Shown here piece by piece: positions 14,973 through 23,378 of a stretch of DNA of 33,614 nt; positions within the stretch are counted from its first letter, which is position 1, and the number at the start of each line of letters is the position of its first letter. Below the pieces are notes generated by a model. The model worked only from the letters and a program-made list of their open reading frames with translations. It did no database searches and was not told the DNA's origin. The DNA lies in assembly GCA_022684035.1 (NCBI GenBank), contig JAJHSB010000061.1:1-33614 (forward strand), read 5' to 3'. This DNA is from Candidatus Acetothermia bacterium. GTDB lineage: Bacteria; Bipolaricaulota; Bipolaricaulia; UBA7950. A program made the position numbers and the translations under genes.

Positions 14973-16154
14973 ATGAAAATACGGATTGCTATCATTAGTG
15001 GAGTAGTAATACTGGGATTGGCGCTTGCTGCCGGATGGTTCTTTATCATGCAGCGTGACATTGATCGCCTCTTACGCGCCGAAGAACGAGTGAATATTCT
15101 CGTTCTCGGTCTCGATTACGTAGAAGGGATCTCCCGCACTGATACTGTCATAGTTATGAGTCTATCGTCGCAAGGCGAGGTATCACTCCTTTCTGTGCCG
15201 CGTGATTTACGGGTAAGATTCCCGGACGGCACTTTTACTAAGTTGAATATTGCCTATCGACGTGGAGGCGGAGAACTGGCCCGTCAAGTTGTCAGTGATC
15301 TGTTAGGAATTCCAATTCAGTTTTATCTCGCTATCGACTTTGCGGGATTCGCTCGAATCATCGACTTATTCGGAGGGGTGACGCTTGTCGTCGAAAGACC
15401 GATGTATTACGTTGATCGAGCTGCTAATCCTCCGATTCATATCAATATCGCAGCAGGGAAACAGACGCTTGATGGTGCCACAGCGCTCGATTTCGTCCGC
15501 TACCGTGAACCCATCCATGGTGATGTTGGACGGATGAAACGCCAACAACAGCTTTTGGCCGCCTTATGGAAGATGGATCTCCATTTGCAAGATTTTGCTA
15601 CAATCAGAGAATTACTCAGAACTGCGCGGGATCATCTACAAACGAATCTCTCTTTAATCGATATGTATGACCTGGCGAGAATAGTCCGCACAGCACAAAT
15701 AGGGGAACTACGAATGGCGGTCGTGCCGAGCACTCCGCTCCGCATCGGTGGAGTAAGCTATCAGCAAATAGAAGTTGTTAGAATGGCACATCTTGTAACT
15801 GAGATCATCAAACGGGTTGACATATTAACACGGGGCGAGATATCGGTAAGTGTGTTGAATGGAAGTGGTGTTCGGCTTCTGGCTACTCATACCGGAGCAT
15901 TCCTACGCGAATTGGGGTTTGTTGTGTCGCATATGGGGAATGCCGATGCGTTTGACTATCGAAATACATACATCATTACTCTGACTGGGGTCGAGCGCAA
16001 AGCACAACTACTCAAAGATGTGCTGCCTCCTGGCACATTGATTGTCTCTCCGGAAGAGTTCGGGCCGCGTTACAGTGCAGTGCGCCAGCGAGTACCTGCT
16101 GGAACCGACCTTCTCCTTATTGTGGGAGCAAGATTCGAGGTGCCTGGTGGATGA
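14973..16154 (+). CDS. LytR-CpsA-Psr (LCP) family protein with LytR_C domain
   Basis: LCP enzymes transfer glycopolymers from lipid carriers to peptidoglycan on the outer face of the membrane. Residues 4-26 are a single N-terminal membrane anchor (IAIISGVVILGLALAAGWFF). The LCP domain follows with ILVLGLD, SRTDTVIVMSL, SVPRDLRVRF, GGVTLVVERPMYYVD and the Arg-containing LDFVRYREPIHGDVGRMKRQQ, which are the pyrophosphate- and lipid-binding blocks. A C-terminal LytR_C domain begins near residue 290 (ISVSVLNGSGVRLLATHTGAFLRE is the opening strand and helix). AAGGAGG precedes the ATG. It is first in a tight operon with rsfS, whose start overlaps its end by eight bases. Confidence 0.92.
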   Translation: MKIRIAIISGVVILGLALAAGWFFIMQRDIDRLLRAEERVNILVLGLDYVEGISRTDTVIVMSLSSQGEVSLLSVPRDLRVRFPDGTFTKLNIAYRRGGGELARQVVSDLLGIPIQFYLAIDFAGFARIIDLFGGVTLVVERPMYYVDRAANPPIHINIAAGKQTLDGATALDFVRYREPIHGDVGRMKRQQQLLAALWKMDLHLQDFATIRELLRTARDHLQTNLSLIDMYDLARIVRTAQIGELRMAVVPSTPLRIGGVSYQQIEVVRMAHLVTEIIKRVDILTRGEISVSVLNGSGVRLLATHTGAFLRELGFVVSHMGNADAFDYRNTYIITLTGVERKAQLLKDVLPPGTLIVSPEEFGPRYSAVRQRVPAGTDLLLIVGARFEVPGG

Positions 16155-16515
16155 TCTTCTCCTACTAAGAGAAGCGATCGCACTCATTGAAGATAAAAAG
16201 GGTGAGGATGTGATCGTGCTTGACATGAGGGATGTCTCTATCCCGGTCAACTATTTTTTGATTGCTTCAGGCGATAATCCAACGCATGTGAAGGGAATCG
16301 TCAATGCGCTGCTCTCCGCTCTTCCACTGCAAGTATTGCACAAGGAAGGAATTGCGGAACGCAGTTGGGTTCTACTTGATTACGGCAACGTTGCAATCCA
16401 TATCTTTCAACGGGAAATGCGGCAATTTTACGATCTCGATTCGTTGTGGAACGATTGTATGATCGACATTAAGCAATTCTGTTGTGCAACACACCAAGAG
16501 AGCGCTTTGCTGTAA
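16147..16515 (+). CDS. rsfS: ribosomal silencing factor RsfS
   Basis: RsfS binds ribosomal protein uL14 and blocks subunit joining when nutrients are short. The 122-residue product has the family pattern: EDKKGEDVIVLDMRDVSIPVNYFLIASGDN, HVKGIVNAL and AERSWVLLDYGNVAIHIF..EMRQFYDLDSLW. I chose the GTG at 16147, preceded by GAGG at 16137-16140, which gives the usual family length. An upstream ATG in the same frame at 16042 would add 35 residues inside the LCP gene and is not credible. The start lies inside the end of the LCP gene, so translation is coupled. The C-terminal tail is slightly long. Confidence 0.92.
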   Translation: MDDLLLLREAIALIEDKKGEDVIVLDMRDVSIPVNYFLIASGDNPTHVKGIVNALLSALPLQVLHKEGIAERSWVLLDYGNVAIHIFQREMRQFYDLDSLWNDCMIDIKQFCCATHQESALL

Positions 16516-16532
16516 TAAAGATTACCCGGTTT

Positions 16533-17018
16533 ATGATGGACTGGTTAGGACTCCTCATCGCATTGATCATTATCTTCATTGGCTTTGCCGGGTTGCTGTT
16601 ACCGATCTTGCCGGGGGCACCGTTAATTCTGCTTGGAATGGTCGTCTATGGATTGCTGGCGGGTTTTTACGAACTGGAATTAGGGTTCTGGATTGGGCAG
16701 TCAATACTTGTCGTGCTCCTGTATGCGGTCGATTATATTGCGGCCACAGTCGGAGTGAAGCGATACAATGGTTCCCATTTAGCTATTGGCGGTAGTATTG
16801 TCGGCATCGCCATCGGTCTCTTTACATTGGGATTTATCGGGATAATTATCGGTCCGATATTGGGAGCGATAGCAGGTGAATTTCTCGCCAAAGGTTCATT
16901 GGAACGAGCGCTAAAAGGCGGTGTCGGTGCATTCGTCGGAATCGCCGGTAGTATAATCGCCAAGTTGATCATTGGGATCGTAATGATTATCGGCTTCTTA
17001 TTGGTAGTGCTATTTTAA
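16533..17018 (+). CDS. DUF456 family membrane protein
   Basis: This 161-residue, very hydrophobic protein matches the DUF456 pattern: an opening helix WLGLLIALIIIFIGFAGLLLPILPGAPLI, then a VDYIAATVGVKRYNGS-type segment, then glycine-rich helices (GIIIGPILGAIAGEFLAKGS). About five transmembrane segments are apparent. The function of the family is unknown. The ATG at 16533 (or 16536) begins just before the first helix. Earlier in-frame codons from 16482 lie inside rsfS and would add a non-hydrophobic leader. It is third in the operon after rsfS with an 18-base gap. A GC-rich hairpin in the repeat that follows (17051-17071) may act in 3'-end formation. Confidence 0.85.
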   Translation: MMDWLGLLIALIIIFIGFAGLLLPILPGAPLILLGMVVYGLLAGFYELELGFWIGQSILVVLLYAVDYIAATVGVKRYNGSHLAIGGSIVGIAIGLFTLGFIGIIIGPILGAIAGEFLAKGSLERALKGGVGAFVGIAGSIIAKLIIGIVMIIGFLLVVLF

Positions 17019-17095
17019 GATACTAAAACCTGAAGTCTTGCGCGAACCTTGGCCCGTCGCCAAGGCGGGCCTGTCCTCTCGAATGCGGGGAATGG
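17019..17095 (+). repeat. dispersed repeat, copy 1 (GATACTAAAACCTGAAG family)
   Basis: The block starts GATACTAAAACCTGAAGTC, then TTGCGCGAAC, a GC hairpin GGCCCG/CGGGCC (17051-17071), and ends in GCGGGGAATGG. A second copy at 33561-33614 shares both ends but lacks most of the hairpin. Both copies lie in noncoding DNA downstream of a gene. Confidence 0.8.
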
Positions 17096-17328
17096 AAAGA
17101 AGATGCAATCACAAATTCGGGTCTTCTCCAATTTAATTGCTAAAAAGGATTCAAGGGTTCAAGGATTCAAGTGCTTATTTTTTAGTAAGGATTTTATAAG
17201 CATTTTCCTCGAATCCTCATGATCTTACCAACTTTTTGGGAGATGATCCAAAAATATCAACTGGGATACAGCTATAGCAAGGCTTAAATAAAGCAGGAAG
17301 CTTTTATGGGCTACATAATGTCAAGGTC
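17096..17328. other. noncoding gap downstream of hydA
   Basis: No gene is seen. There is a short tandem GGATTCAAGG/GTTCAAGG motif near 17148-17172 and an AAGCAGGAAGCTTTT stretch near 17290 that is only weakly palindromic. I cannot identify a convincing terminator for either of the convergent operons that end here. Confidence 0.5.
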
Positions 17329-19074
17329 TTACTCGCTTGCTTTTAAATGCGGTGCTGTACCTCTATCGGTATAATGCGTGTGCAAAAGCTCGTGCGACTT
17401 TTTGCCCAGGGGTTTCTCCAAAAAGTCTTCATATAACTTCTGCACCGACGGATTTAAATGAGACTTCCTGATCGTCATCAACTCATCTGCCGTATAGATA
17501 GCAGCAATTCTCTTCTCTCTGATCTCCCTATTGGTAGGTATGGATTGCCCGCCGCCACCGATACAACCGCCAGGACAGCACATGATTTCAATAAAATGAT
17601 AGCCGGATGTGCCGTCTTTGATTGCTTCCATCAATTTACAGGCATGACCTAAACCGTGGGCTACCGCCACCTTCACTGTCAGATCCCCTGCTTGTACAGA
17701 AGCCTCCCTAACTCCTTCCAGACCACGTACTACTGTGAAATTTATCTCCTCCAGCTCTTCTCCTGTAATCAGCTCGTAGACTGTGCGCAGAGCTGCTTCC
17801 ATCACGCCGCCAGTAGCCCCAAAAATAAGTCCAGCTCCGGTAGAAATTCCCAGCGGGTCATCGTAATCTTCGGTTGGTAACTTGTTAAAATCGATCCCTG
17901 CCTGACGCAGCATACGACCGATTTCTCGCGTAGTCAGCACCACATCTATCTCCGGATAACCACTGTTCCGCATCTCTTCTCGCTGTGCTTCAAACTTTTT
18001 AGCTGTGCAAGGCATACAAGAAACGGCGAAGATATCTGCCGGATCCAGACCAATTTTTTCAGCATAATAAGTCTTGATCAGTGCTCCCAACATCTGTTGC
18101 GGCGACTTGCAAGTAGAAAGGTTGGGCAAGAATTTGGGATAGAAATGTTCAACAAATTTAATCCACCCCGGGCTACAGGACGTAATCATCGGCAGCACAC
18201 CGCCGGTCTTAATCCGGTGCAATAACTCGTTTCCTTCCTCCACAATAGTTAGATCAGCCGAAAAATCAGTATCAAAGACCTTGTCAAACCCAAGCCTTCT
18301 GAGAGCTGCTACCATTTGTCCGGTAACGATACTACCTATCTCCATACCCAGCTCTTCTCCCAGTGAGACCCGGGTAGCCGGTGCAGTCTGTACAACAACA
18401 TGCTTTTTAGGATCAGCCAAGGCTGCCCATACTTCTTCTGTCTGATCTCTTTCATGTAAAGCCGCTGTAGGACAAACTAAAGTACACTGTCCGCAGAGAA
18501 CACAAGCCACATCTGCTAAGTCCAAATGAAACGCCGGAGCTATTGTAGTCTTAAACCCGCGCTCCTGCGGCGCAATCGCCCGCACATTCTGTACTTGATC
18601 GCATACCGCTACACAACGGCGACAAAGAATACATTTATTGGTATCACGGACAATAGAAGGTGTAGACTCATCTATAGTATAACTTAGATCGTCTCCCCAG
18701 AAGCGTATTTCTCTGATACCAAATCTATCAGCCAGCTTCTGTAACTCGCAATTCAAACTTCTGATACAAGTATTACACTCCCTGGGATGGTTGGAAAGGA
18801 TTAACTCCAACGTAAGCCGCCGTGCCTTGCGTACCGCAGGAGTATTGGTCCACACTCTCATATTCTGGCTGATCGGTGTTACACAAGCTGCCTGCAGCGC
18901 CTTGGCTCGTTGGACTTCTACTACACAAATACGACAGGCGCCAATTTCATTAATCTCTTCAATATAACACAACGTAGGAATATCTACATTGATTTTTTTT
19001 GCTGCTTCCAGGATAGTAGCCCCTGCTTCAATCTCAACCCGTTGGTTATCAATAGATAAAGTTACCATTTCCAT
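17329..19074 (-). CDS. hydA: [FeFe]-hydrogenase catalytic subunit HydA (NADH-linked, multimeric type)
   Basis: This 581-residue enzyme reduces protons or oxidises H2. N-terminal [2Fe-2S] ligands are Cys36, 47, 50 and 64. A His/Cys cluster follows (NHPREC, CIRSLNC: His96, Cys100, 103, 109), then two [4Fe-4S] clusters (Cys148/151/154/158 and 191/194/197/201). The H-cluster motifs are TSCSPGW (Cys300), MPCTAKKFE (Cys356) and MCCPGGCIGGGGQ (Cys500, 504). The C-terminal small-subunit-like tail IRKSHLNPSVQKLYEDFL is present. The position at which many hydrogenases have a second Cys in motif L1 is Ser301. The architecture matches HydA of NADH-dependent or electron-bifurcating complexes. HydE, HydF and HydG maturases are not in the window. 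GGGAGGGG lies upstream of the ATG. Confidence 0.95.
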   Translation of the reverse strand: MEMVTLSIDNQRVEIEAGATILEAAKKINVDIPTLCYIEEINEIGACRICVVEVQRAKALQAACVTPISQNMRVWTNTPAVRKARRLTLELILSNHPRECNTCIRSLNCELQKLADRFGIREIRFWGDDLSYTIDESTPSIVRDTNKCILCRRCVAVCDQVQNVRAIAPQERGFKTTIAPAFHLDLADVACVLCGQCTLVCPTAALHERDQTEEVWAALADPKKHVVVQTAPATRVSLGEELGMEIGSIVTGQMVAALRRLGFDKVFDTDFSADLTIVEEGNELLHRIKTGGVLPMITSCSPGWIKFVEHFYPKFLPNLSTCKSPQQMLGALIKTYYAEKIGLDPADIFAVSCMPCTAKKFEAQREEMRNSGYPEIDVVLTTREIGRMLRQAGIDFNKLPTEDYDDPLGISTGAGLIFGATGGVMEAALRTVYELITGEELEEINFTVVRGLEGVREASVQAGDLTVKVAVAHGLGHACKLMEAIKDGTSGYHFIEIMCCPGGCIGGGGQSIPTNREIREKRIAAIYTADELMTIRKSHLNPSVQKLYEDFLEKPLGKKSHELLHTHYTDRGTAPHLKASE

Positions 19075-19104
19075 TACCTGTATCCCTCCCCTCCCTCAGC
19101 GTAT

Positions 19105-22100
19105 CTATGCTTCAACTACATCGCAGCGAAGACAACGCTCGGCTTCAGCCAGAGCTTGCTCGAAGGTAAACCCGAGTTCCATTTCCTTAAAACCATCGAT
19201 ATTATGACGAATAGGCACTTTCTGTCGTAAAGCTTTTTCTTCAATAATCACACCGCTGATCTTTCGCTTTATGGTCAGAGGTTCAACGATTACACCATCT
19301 CCGCCCAGGAACTTATCTATGGACGAGGCGGCTTTTTTCCCTGCAGCTATCGCCGCAATCAAAGTATCTGCTCCGGTAACACAGTCACCACCGGCGAAAA
19401 CCCCCGGAATATTAGTGGCCAAACTATCCACGTCAGTTATTATTGTTCCCCACCTGCTAAACTTAAGGTTATCTGCCAGTCCATCAGTCTTCACTACTTG
19501 ACCTATCGCGGCAATAACCACATCAGCTTCCACAGTAAAGTCAGAATCTGCTATTGCCACTGGGCGACGACGGCCGCTCCTGTCAAAATCCCCTAATTCC
19601 ATTCGTTTCAAAGTCAAACCAGTAACTTTACCTCTCTCACCGATAATGGCTTGCGGCGCTACCAAGAGATTTAGTTGAATGCCTTCTTTCTCTATTTCCA
19701 CAATCTCCTCTGGCAAAGCAGGCATCTCTGCCCTGGTACGACGATAATAGATAGCAACAGACTTTGCTCCTAAGCGCAGAGCACTGCGGGCTGCATCAGC
19801 TGCCACATTACCGCCACCGATTATAGCCACTCTTTTGCCAGTTAAATCAGCTGCCTGATTGAGATTGACTTCCCGCAAGAAAGTAATACCAGAAAGAACA
19901 CCCTCAAGCTCTTCGCCCGGCAGGTTTAACGGCTGATTTTTATGAGCGCCCACCCCGATGAAAATCGCCTTGTAGCCCTCAAGTAATAACTGGTTTAGAG
20001 AAATATCACGGCCTAATTTAACTCCTGTCTTAATCTTGACCCCCATCTTTTTAATAACATCTATCTCCTGATTAAGGATTACTTTCGGCAGTCTGTACTC
20101 TGGAATACCTACAGCCATCATCCCTCCGGCCACGGGAAGAGCTTCAAAGAGAGTCACCGGATATCCTTTTTTCCGTAAGTAGAATGCTGCGGAAAGGCCG
20201 GCCGGACCTGCGCCGATAACAGCTACTTCCGCCTCTTTGGCTTCAGCTGGCACTGGTACAGGTATGCCACCATTGCGCAAAAGATAATCGCCAGGGAATC
20301 GTTTGAGTGCCCTGATAGCCAATGCTGTATCCAACTGGTTGCGGCGACATTTATCTTCACAGGGATGATGACATACCCGGCCACATACCAGAGGGAAGGG
20401 ATTATCCGCCTGTATAACTTTATAGGCTTCCCGCATCATTTTATTCTTGATTAAATCGATATAAATAGGGACATCTATTTCTGCTGGACAGGTATTCTGG
20501 CAGGGTGAGACGAAGAGATTAACACAGACTGAAGCCGGACAACGCTTATATTTTATATGCGTCTCATACTCTTCCCTGAAATATCGCAAAGTGCTAAGAA
20601 CCGGATTAGGGGCTGTCTGCCCCAACCCGCAAAGGGCAGAGACCTTAATTCCTTCCGCCAACTCTGTCAGTAAATCCAAATCCTCCATAACGCCCTCGCC
20701 GTAACTGATACGCCTCAGTATCTCCAGCATCCGTTTGGTACCAATCCGACAAGGCGCGCATTTACCGCAGGACTCATCTTGCACAAATTCCAGGAAAAAT
20801 TTTGCCAAGTCCACCATACAGGTATCCTCATCCATGACCACCAAGCCACCGGATCCCATAATAGTGCCCAGTTCCTGTAAGGAATCATAATCTATAGGAG
20901 CATTGAGGTGCTCTACGGGAATACATCCTCCAGAAGGACCGCCGGTCTGTGCTGCTTTAAACTTCTTTCCGCCAGGAATGCCGCCCCCGATATCATAGAC
21001 AATCTTTCCTAACGCCATTCCCATCGGCACTTCTACCAAGCCATTGTTAATAACTTTTCCGGCCAAAGCAAAGACTTTGGTCCCTTTGCTATTATCGGTA
21101 CCGATAGAAGCAAACCATTCCCAACCATTACGCAATATTTGCGGTACGTTCCCCAAAGTTTCTACATTGTTGATCACAGTAGGCTTACCCCACAAGCCAG
21201 AGACTGCTGGGAAAGGTGGGCGAGGCCTAGGCTCACCGCGACCCCCTTCGATTGAGGCCAGCAGCGCTGTCTCCTCACCGCAAACAAATGCTCCTGCTCC
21301 CAAACGAATATTAATATCAAAGTTAAAACCAGAATCGAAAATATTCTTTCCCAACAAACCTTCTGCTCGGGCTTGGTCCAAGGCTTTCAGCAATCGGTCG
21401 ATAGCAATAGGATATTCCGCTCTGATATATACATACCCTGTGTCTGCTCCGATCGCATAACCCGCTATGGCCATACCTTCAATAACCGTATGTGGATCGC
21501 CTTCTAAGAGACTTCTGTTCATAAAGGCTCCTGGGTCACCTTCGTCTCCATTACAGACAATATATTTCTGCTTTGCAGGTGTAGCCGCAGCAAATCTCCA
21601 TTTAACCCCGGTAGGAAAACCACCACCGCCCCGGCCGCGCAGTTCTGATTTTTGTATCACTTCGATTACCTCAGCCGGTTTCATCTCGGTTAACGCTTTA
21701 GCCAGTCCCAGATAGCCGTCTACAGCGATATACTCTTCAATCGATTCCGGGTCAATATGACCGCAGTTTCGCAGCACTAACCGCTCTTGATATTTGAAAA
21801 AGTTAATTTTTGATTGTTCAACCAGCGTTATAGGTTGTTCGGGTATCTTGTAGAGTAAGCGCTCTAAAATACGACCCTTTACCAAATGTTCCTCGACCAA
21901 CTCTCTGGCATCTTCTGGCTTTACTTGACAATAAAAAGTTCCTTCGGGATAAATAACCATGTTAGGCCCGAACTGGCAAAACCCGAAACACCCAGTATCA
22001 ACTACTTTAACTTCTTTCTCCAAGCCACGGTTTTTAATCTCTTCGATTAAGGCATCTTTGGTAGGATGACTGCCGGAGGCAACACATCCGGTACCGGTAC

Positions 22101-22131
22101 AAATCAGTACATGAGAACGATAGATCTCCAT
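19105..22131 (-). CDS. NuoF/HydB-like NADH subunit fused to a GltD/NfnB-like FAD oxidoreductase
   Basis: This is a 1008-residue fusion. Residues 1-95 are a thioredoxin-like [2Fe-2S] domain (Cys11, 16, 48, 52). Residues 110-530 are NuoF-like: the FMN/NADH loop GRGGGGFPTG (166-175), GDEGDPGAFMNRS, GGPSGGCIP, and the [4Fe-4S] motif ESCGKCAPCRIGT (Cys455, 458, 461, with Cys501). From about 540 comes a GltD-type module: Cys-rich linker (NTCPAEIDVP; Cys583, 587, 591, 595), FAD fold IGAGPAGLSAAF (639-650), second dinucleotide fold IIGGGNVAADAAR (770-782) and AGGDCVTGADT near the end. Ordinary HydB ends in a 2[4Fe-4S] ferredoxin domain, which is replaced here. Partners are HydA downstream (30-base gap) and the NuoE-like protein. 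It could link NADH and NADPH pools to H2; this is inference. Confidence 0.92.
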   Translation of the reverse strand: MEIYRSHVLICTGTGCVASGSHPTKDALIEEIKNRGLEKEVKVVDTGCFGFCQFGPNMVIYPEGTFYCQVKPEDARELVEEHLVKGRILERLLYKIPEQPITLVEQSKINFFKYQERLVLRNCGHIDPESIEEYIAVDGYLGLAKALTEMKPAEVIEVIQKSELRGRGGGGFPTGVKWRFAAATPAKQKYIVCNGDEGDPGAFMNRSLLEGDPHTVIEGMAIAGYAIGADTGYVYIRAEYPIAIDRLLKALDQARAEGLLGKNIFDSGFNFDINIRLGAGAFVCGEETALLASIEGGRGEPRPRPPFPAVSGLWGKPTVINNVETLGNVPQILRNGWEWFASIGTDNSKGTKVFALAGKVINNGLVEVPMGMALGKIVYDIGGGIPGGKKFKAAQTGGPSGGCIPVEHLNAPIDYDSLQELGTIMGSGGLVVMDEDTCMVDLAKFFLEFVQDESCGKCAPCRIGTKRMLEILRRISYGEGVMEDLDLLTELAEGIKVSALCGLGQTAPNPVLSTLRYFREEYETHIKYKRCPASVCVNLFVSPCQNTCPAEIDVPIYIDLIKNKMMREAYKVIQADNPFPLVCGRVCHHPCEDKCRRNQLDTALAIRALKRFPGDYLLRNGGIPVPVPAEAKEAEVAVIGAGPAGLSAAFYLRKKGYPVTLFEALPVAGGMMAVGIPEYRLPKVILNQEIDVIKKMGVKIKTGVKLGRDISLNQLLLEGYKAIFIGVGAHKNQPLNLPGEELEGVLSGITFLREVNLNQAADLTGKRVAIIGGGNVAADAARSALRLGAKSVAIYYRRTRAEMPALPEEIVEIEKEGIQLNLLVAPQAIIGERGKVTGLTLKRMELGDFDRSGRRRPVAIADSDFTVEADVVIAAIGQVVKTDGLADNLKFSRWGTIITDVDSLATNIPGVFAGGDCVTGADTLIAAIAAGKKAASSIDKFLGGDGVIVEPLTIKRKISGVIIEEKALRQKVPIRHNIDGFKEMELGFTFEQALAEAERCLRCDVVEA

Positions 22132-22145
22132 TCAGCTTCTCCTCA

Positions 22146-22514
22146 TTATTCCCTTATCTTATTAATAACCCAGTTATTAACGATTATGCCGTTGACTATA
22201 TGTTGAGCCACAATCTGACGGACTTTAGCTTCATCTAAATTGCCATAAGTAACATCAGGCTGACCAACTACCTTTACATCTATCAGGGGTTCTTTGGCAC
22301 ACATGCCGATACACCCGGTTTGGCTTACAGTGACATCAGTCAGATTACGTTTACCCAGTTCATCTAAAATTGTCATCATGACTTCCCGTGCTCCAACAGC
22401 AATTCCACAAGTGCCCATTCCTACTACAATTCTGATGCTTTCTTTACCTTGTCTGAGTTTTATCTTATCTAATGCCTTCTGCTTCGCTTGTTTTAAATCT
22501 TCTATCGTTTTCAA
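22146..22514 (-). CDS. [2Fe-2S] thioredoxin-like ferredoxin (hydrogenase-associated)
   Basis: This 122-residue protein has a helical N-terminal lead, then RIVVGMGTCGIAVGAREVM and TGCIGMCAKEPLIDV, typical of thioredoxin-like [2Fe-2S] proteins encoded with [FeFe] hydrogenases. Only three candidate ligands are visible (Cys36 in the first motif and the CIGMC pair); the first Cys of the usual CxxxxC is Gly/Met. It probably shuttles electrons within the hydrogenase complex. The start is TTG at 22514, overlapping the upstream stop (TTGA) and preceded by GGAGGAG. It lies 14 bases before the NuoF fusion. Confidence 0.85.
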   Translation of the reverse strand: MKTIEDLKQAKQKALDKIKLRQGKESIRIVVGMGTCGIAVGAREVMMTILDELGKRNLTDVTVSQTGCIGMCAKEPLIDVKVVGQPDVTYGNLDEAKVRQIVAQHIVNGIIVNNWVINKIRE

Positions 22515-22843
22515 AAGTCACTCCTCCTGTCGTCAACGACTCCCATTGCCGTTCGTTCCGATAGTTGTAGTAGGCAAAGCGCAGTTCTTCCGCCCCCCAA
22601 TATCGTAACTCTTTCTACCATCTTCCTCCACGGGTGGTCGGTCAAGAGATAGGAGAAAAAAACCGCCACTGGGTCAGTGATATGTTCCAGTACTTCCGGC
22701 GGAACATCCCAACCGTTATCTTGCTCCACCGCCCAGGGAGAGTTGTTTTGCAGATCCTCTCGTACCACCAAGTCAATCCGGTCTGCTCCTACTTCAGCTG
22801 AATTCTGCAGCAAATCCAGAACATGCAGAGAAATCTCGCACAT
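22511..22843 (-). CDS. degenerate HATPase (anti-sigma/histidine-kinase-like ATP-binding protein)
   Basis: The first 60 or so residues (EISLHVLDLLQNSAEVGADRIDL) match the small HATPase proteins that accompany [FeFe]-hydrogenase operons, including the N-box-like LLQNSAEVGA. Family members run to about 180 residues and have DNGxGM at the G1 box. Here it reads DNGWDV, and after HITDP the expected glycine-rich T-T-R..GLGL G2 region is absent, replaced by an unrelated sequence to residue 110. ATP binding is therefore doubtful: the gene looks shortened and decaying, although the frame is open and still coupled to its neighbour. The ATG at 22843 lies 12 bases after nuoE. Confidence 0.6.
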   Translation of the reverse strand: MCEISLHVLDLLQNSAEVGADRIDLVVREDLQNNSPWAVEQDNGWDVPPEVLEHITDPVAVFFSYLLTDHPWRKMVERVTILGGGRTALCLLQLSERTAMGVVDDRRSDF

Positions 22844-22855
22844 AGTCTTTTGTCT

Positions 22856-23338
22856 TTAAGTATATTCAGCCAGAATTTCCGGAATACGTTGCGGCGTGAG
22901 ACGGGCATGTACTTCTTTATTAATTGTCATTACAGGTGACAAACCGCAGGCACCCAGACAATAAACAATCTCCAGAGAGTATTTACCATCATTAGTAGTG
23001 TCACCGGGAACCAACCCTATTTTCTTTTCGATTGCATCCAGAACCTTAGACGCGCCCCGCACAAAACAGGCTGTCCCTTTGCAAACAGAAATATGATATT
23101 TTCCCTTTGGCTTCAACGTAAAGAAAGCATAGAAAGAGATAACCCCAAAGACTTTACTGATTGGTACTCTCAAAACATCCGCCACTTTAACCTGCAGGTC
23201 TACCGGAACAAATCCCAAGGTCTCTTGAATCTTGTGGAGCACCATGATCAACGATTCGGACTCTCCTTCATATTGGTTGATAAATTTTACCAACTCCTGA
23301 TAACTTTCTTCCATACATTGACAGGGACTATTTTCCAT
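22856..23338 (-). CDS. NuoE/HydC-like [2Fe-2S] subunit
   Basis: This 160-residue protein has the NuoE fold: a helical N-terminal domain (LIMVLHKIQETLGFVPVDLQ...VPISKVFGVISFYAFF) and a thioredoxin-like [2Fe-2S] domain with ligands Cys86, Cys91 (SVCKGTACFVRG) and Cys127, Cys131 (YCLGACGLSP). It is the small electron-transfer partner of the NuoF-like subunit in NADH-dependent hydrogenases (HydC). The ATG at 23338 is preceded by AGGAGGG. Reading further upstream in frame to 23461 would run into the phosphatase gene and is unlikely. Confidence 0.93.
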   Translation of the reverse strand: MENSPCQCMEESYQELVKFINQYEGESESLIMVLHKIQETLGFVPVDLQVKVADVLRVPISKVFGVISFYAFFTLKPKGKYHISVCKGTACFVRGASKVLDAIEKKIGLVPGDTTNDGKYSLEIVYCLGACGLSPVMTINKEVHARLTPQRIPEILAEYT

Positions 23339-23378
23339 AGAAGATTTCCCTCCTTTATTATTTGACATCAATGTTAAC

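Noticed and set aside
21044-21460. 138-residue rightward ORF opposite the NuoF fusion
   Set aside because: It is antisense to conserved NuoF sequence; no Shine-Dalgarno or family resemblance.
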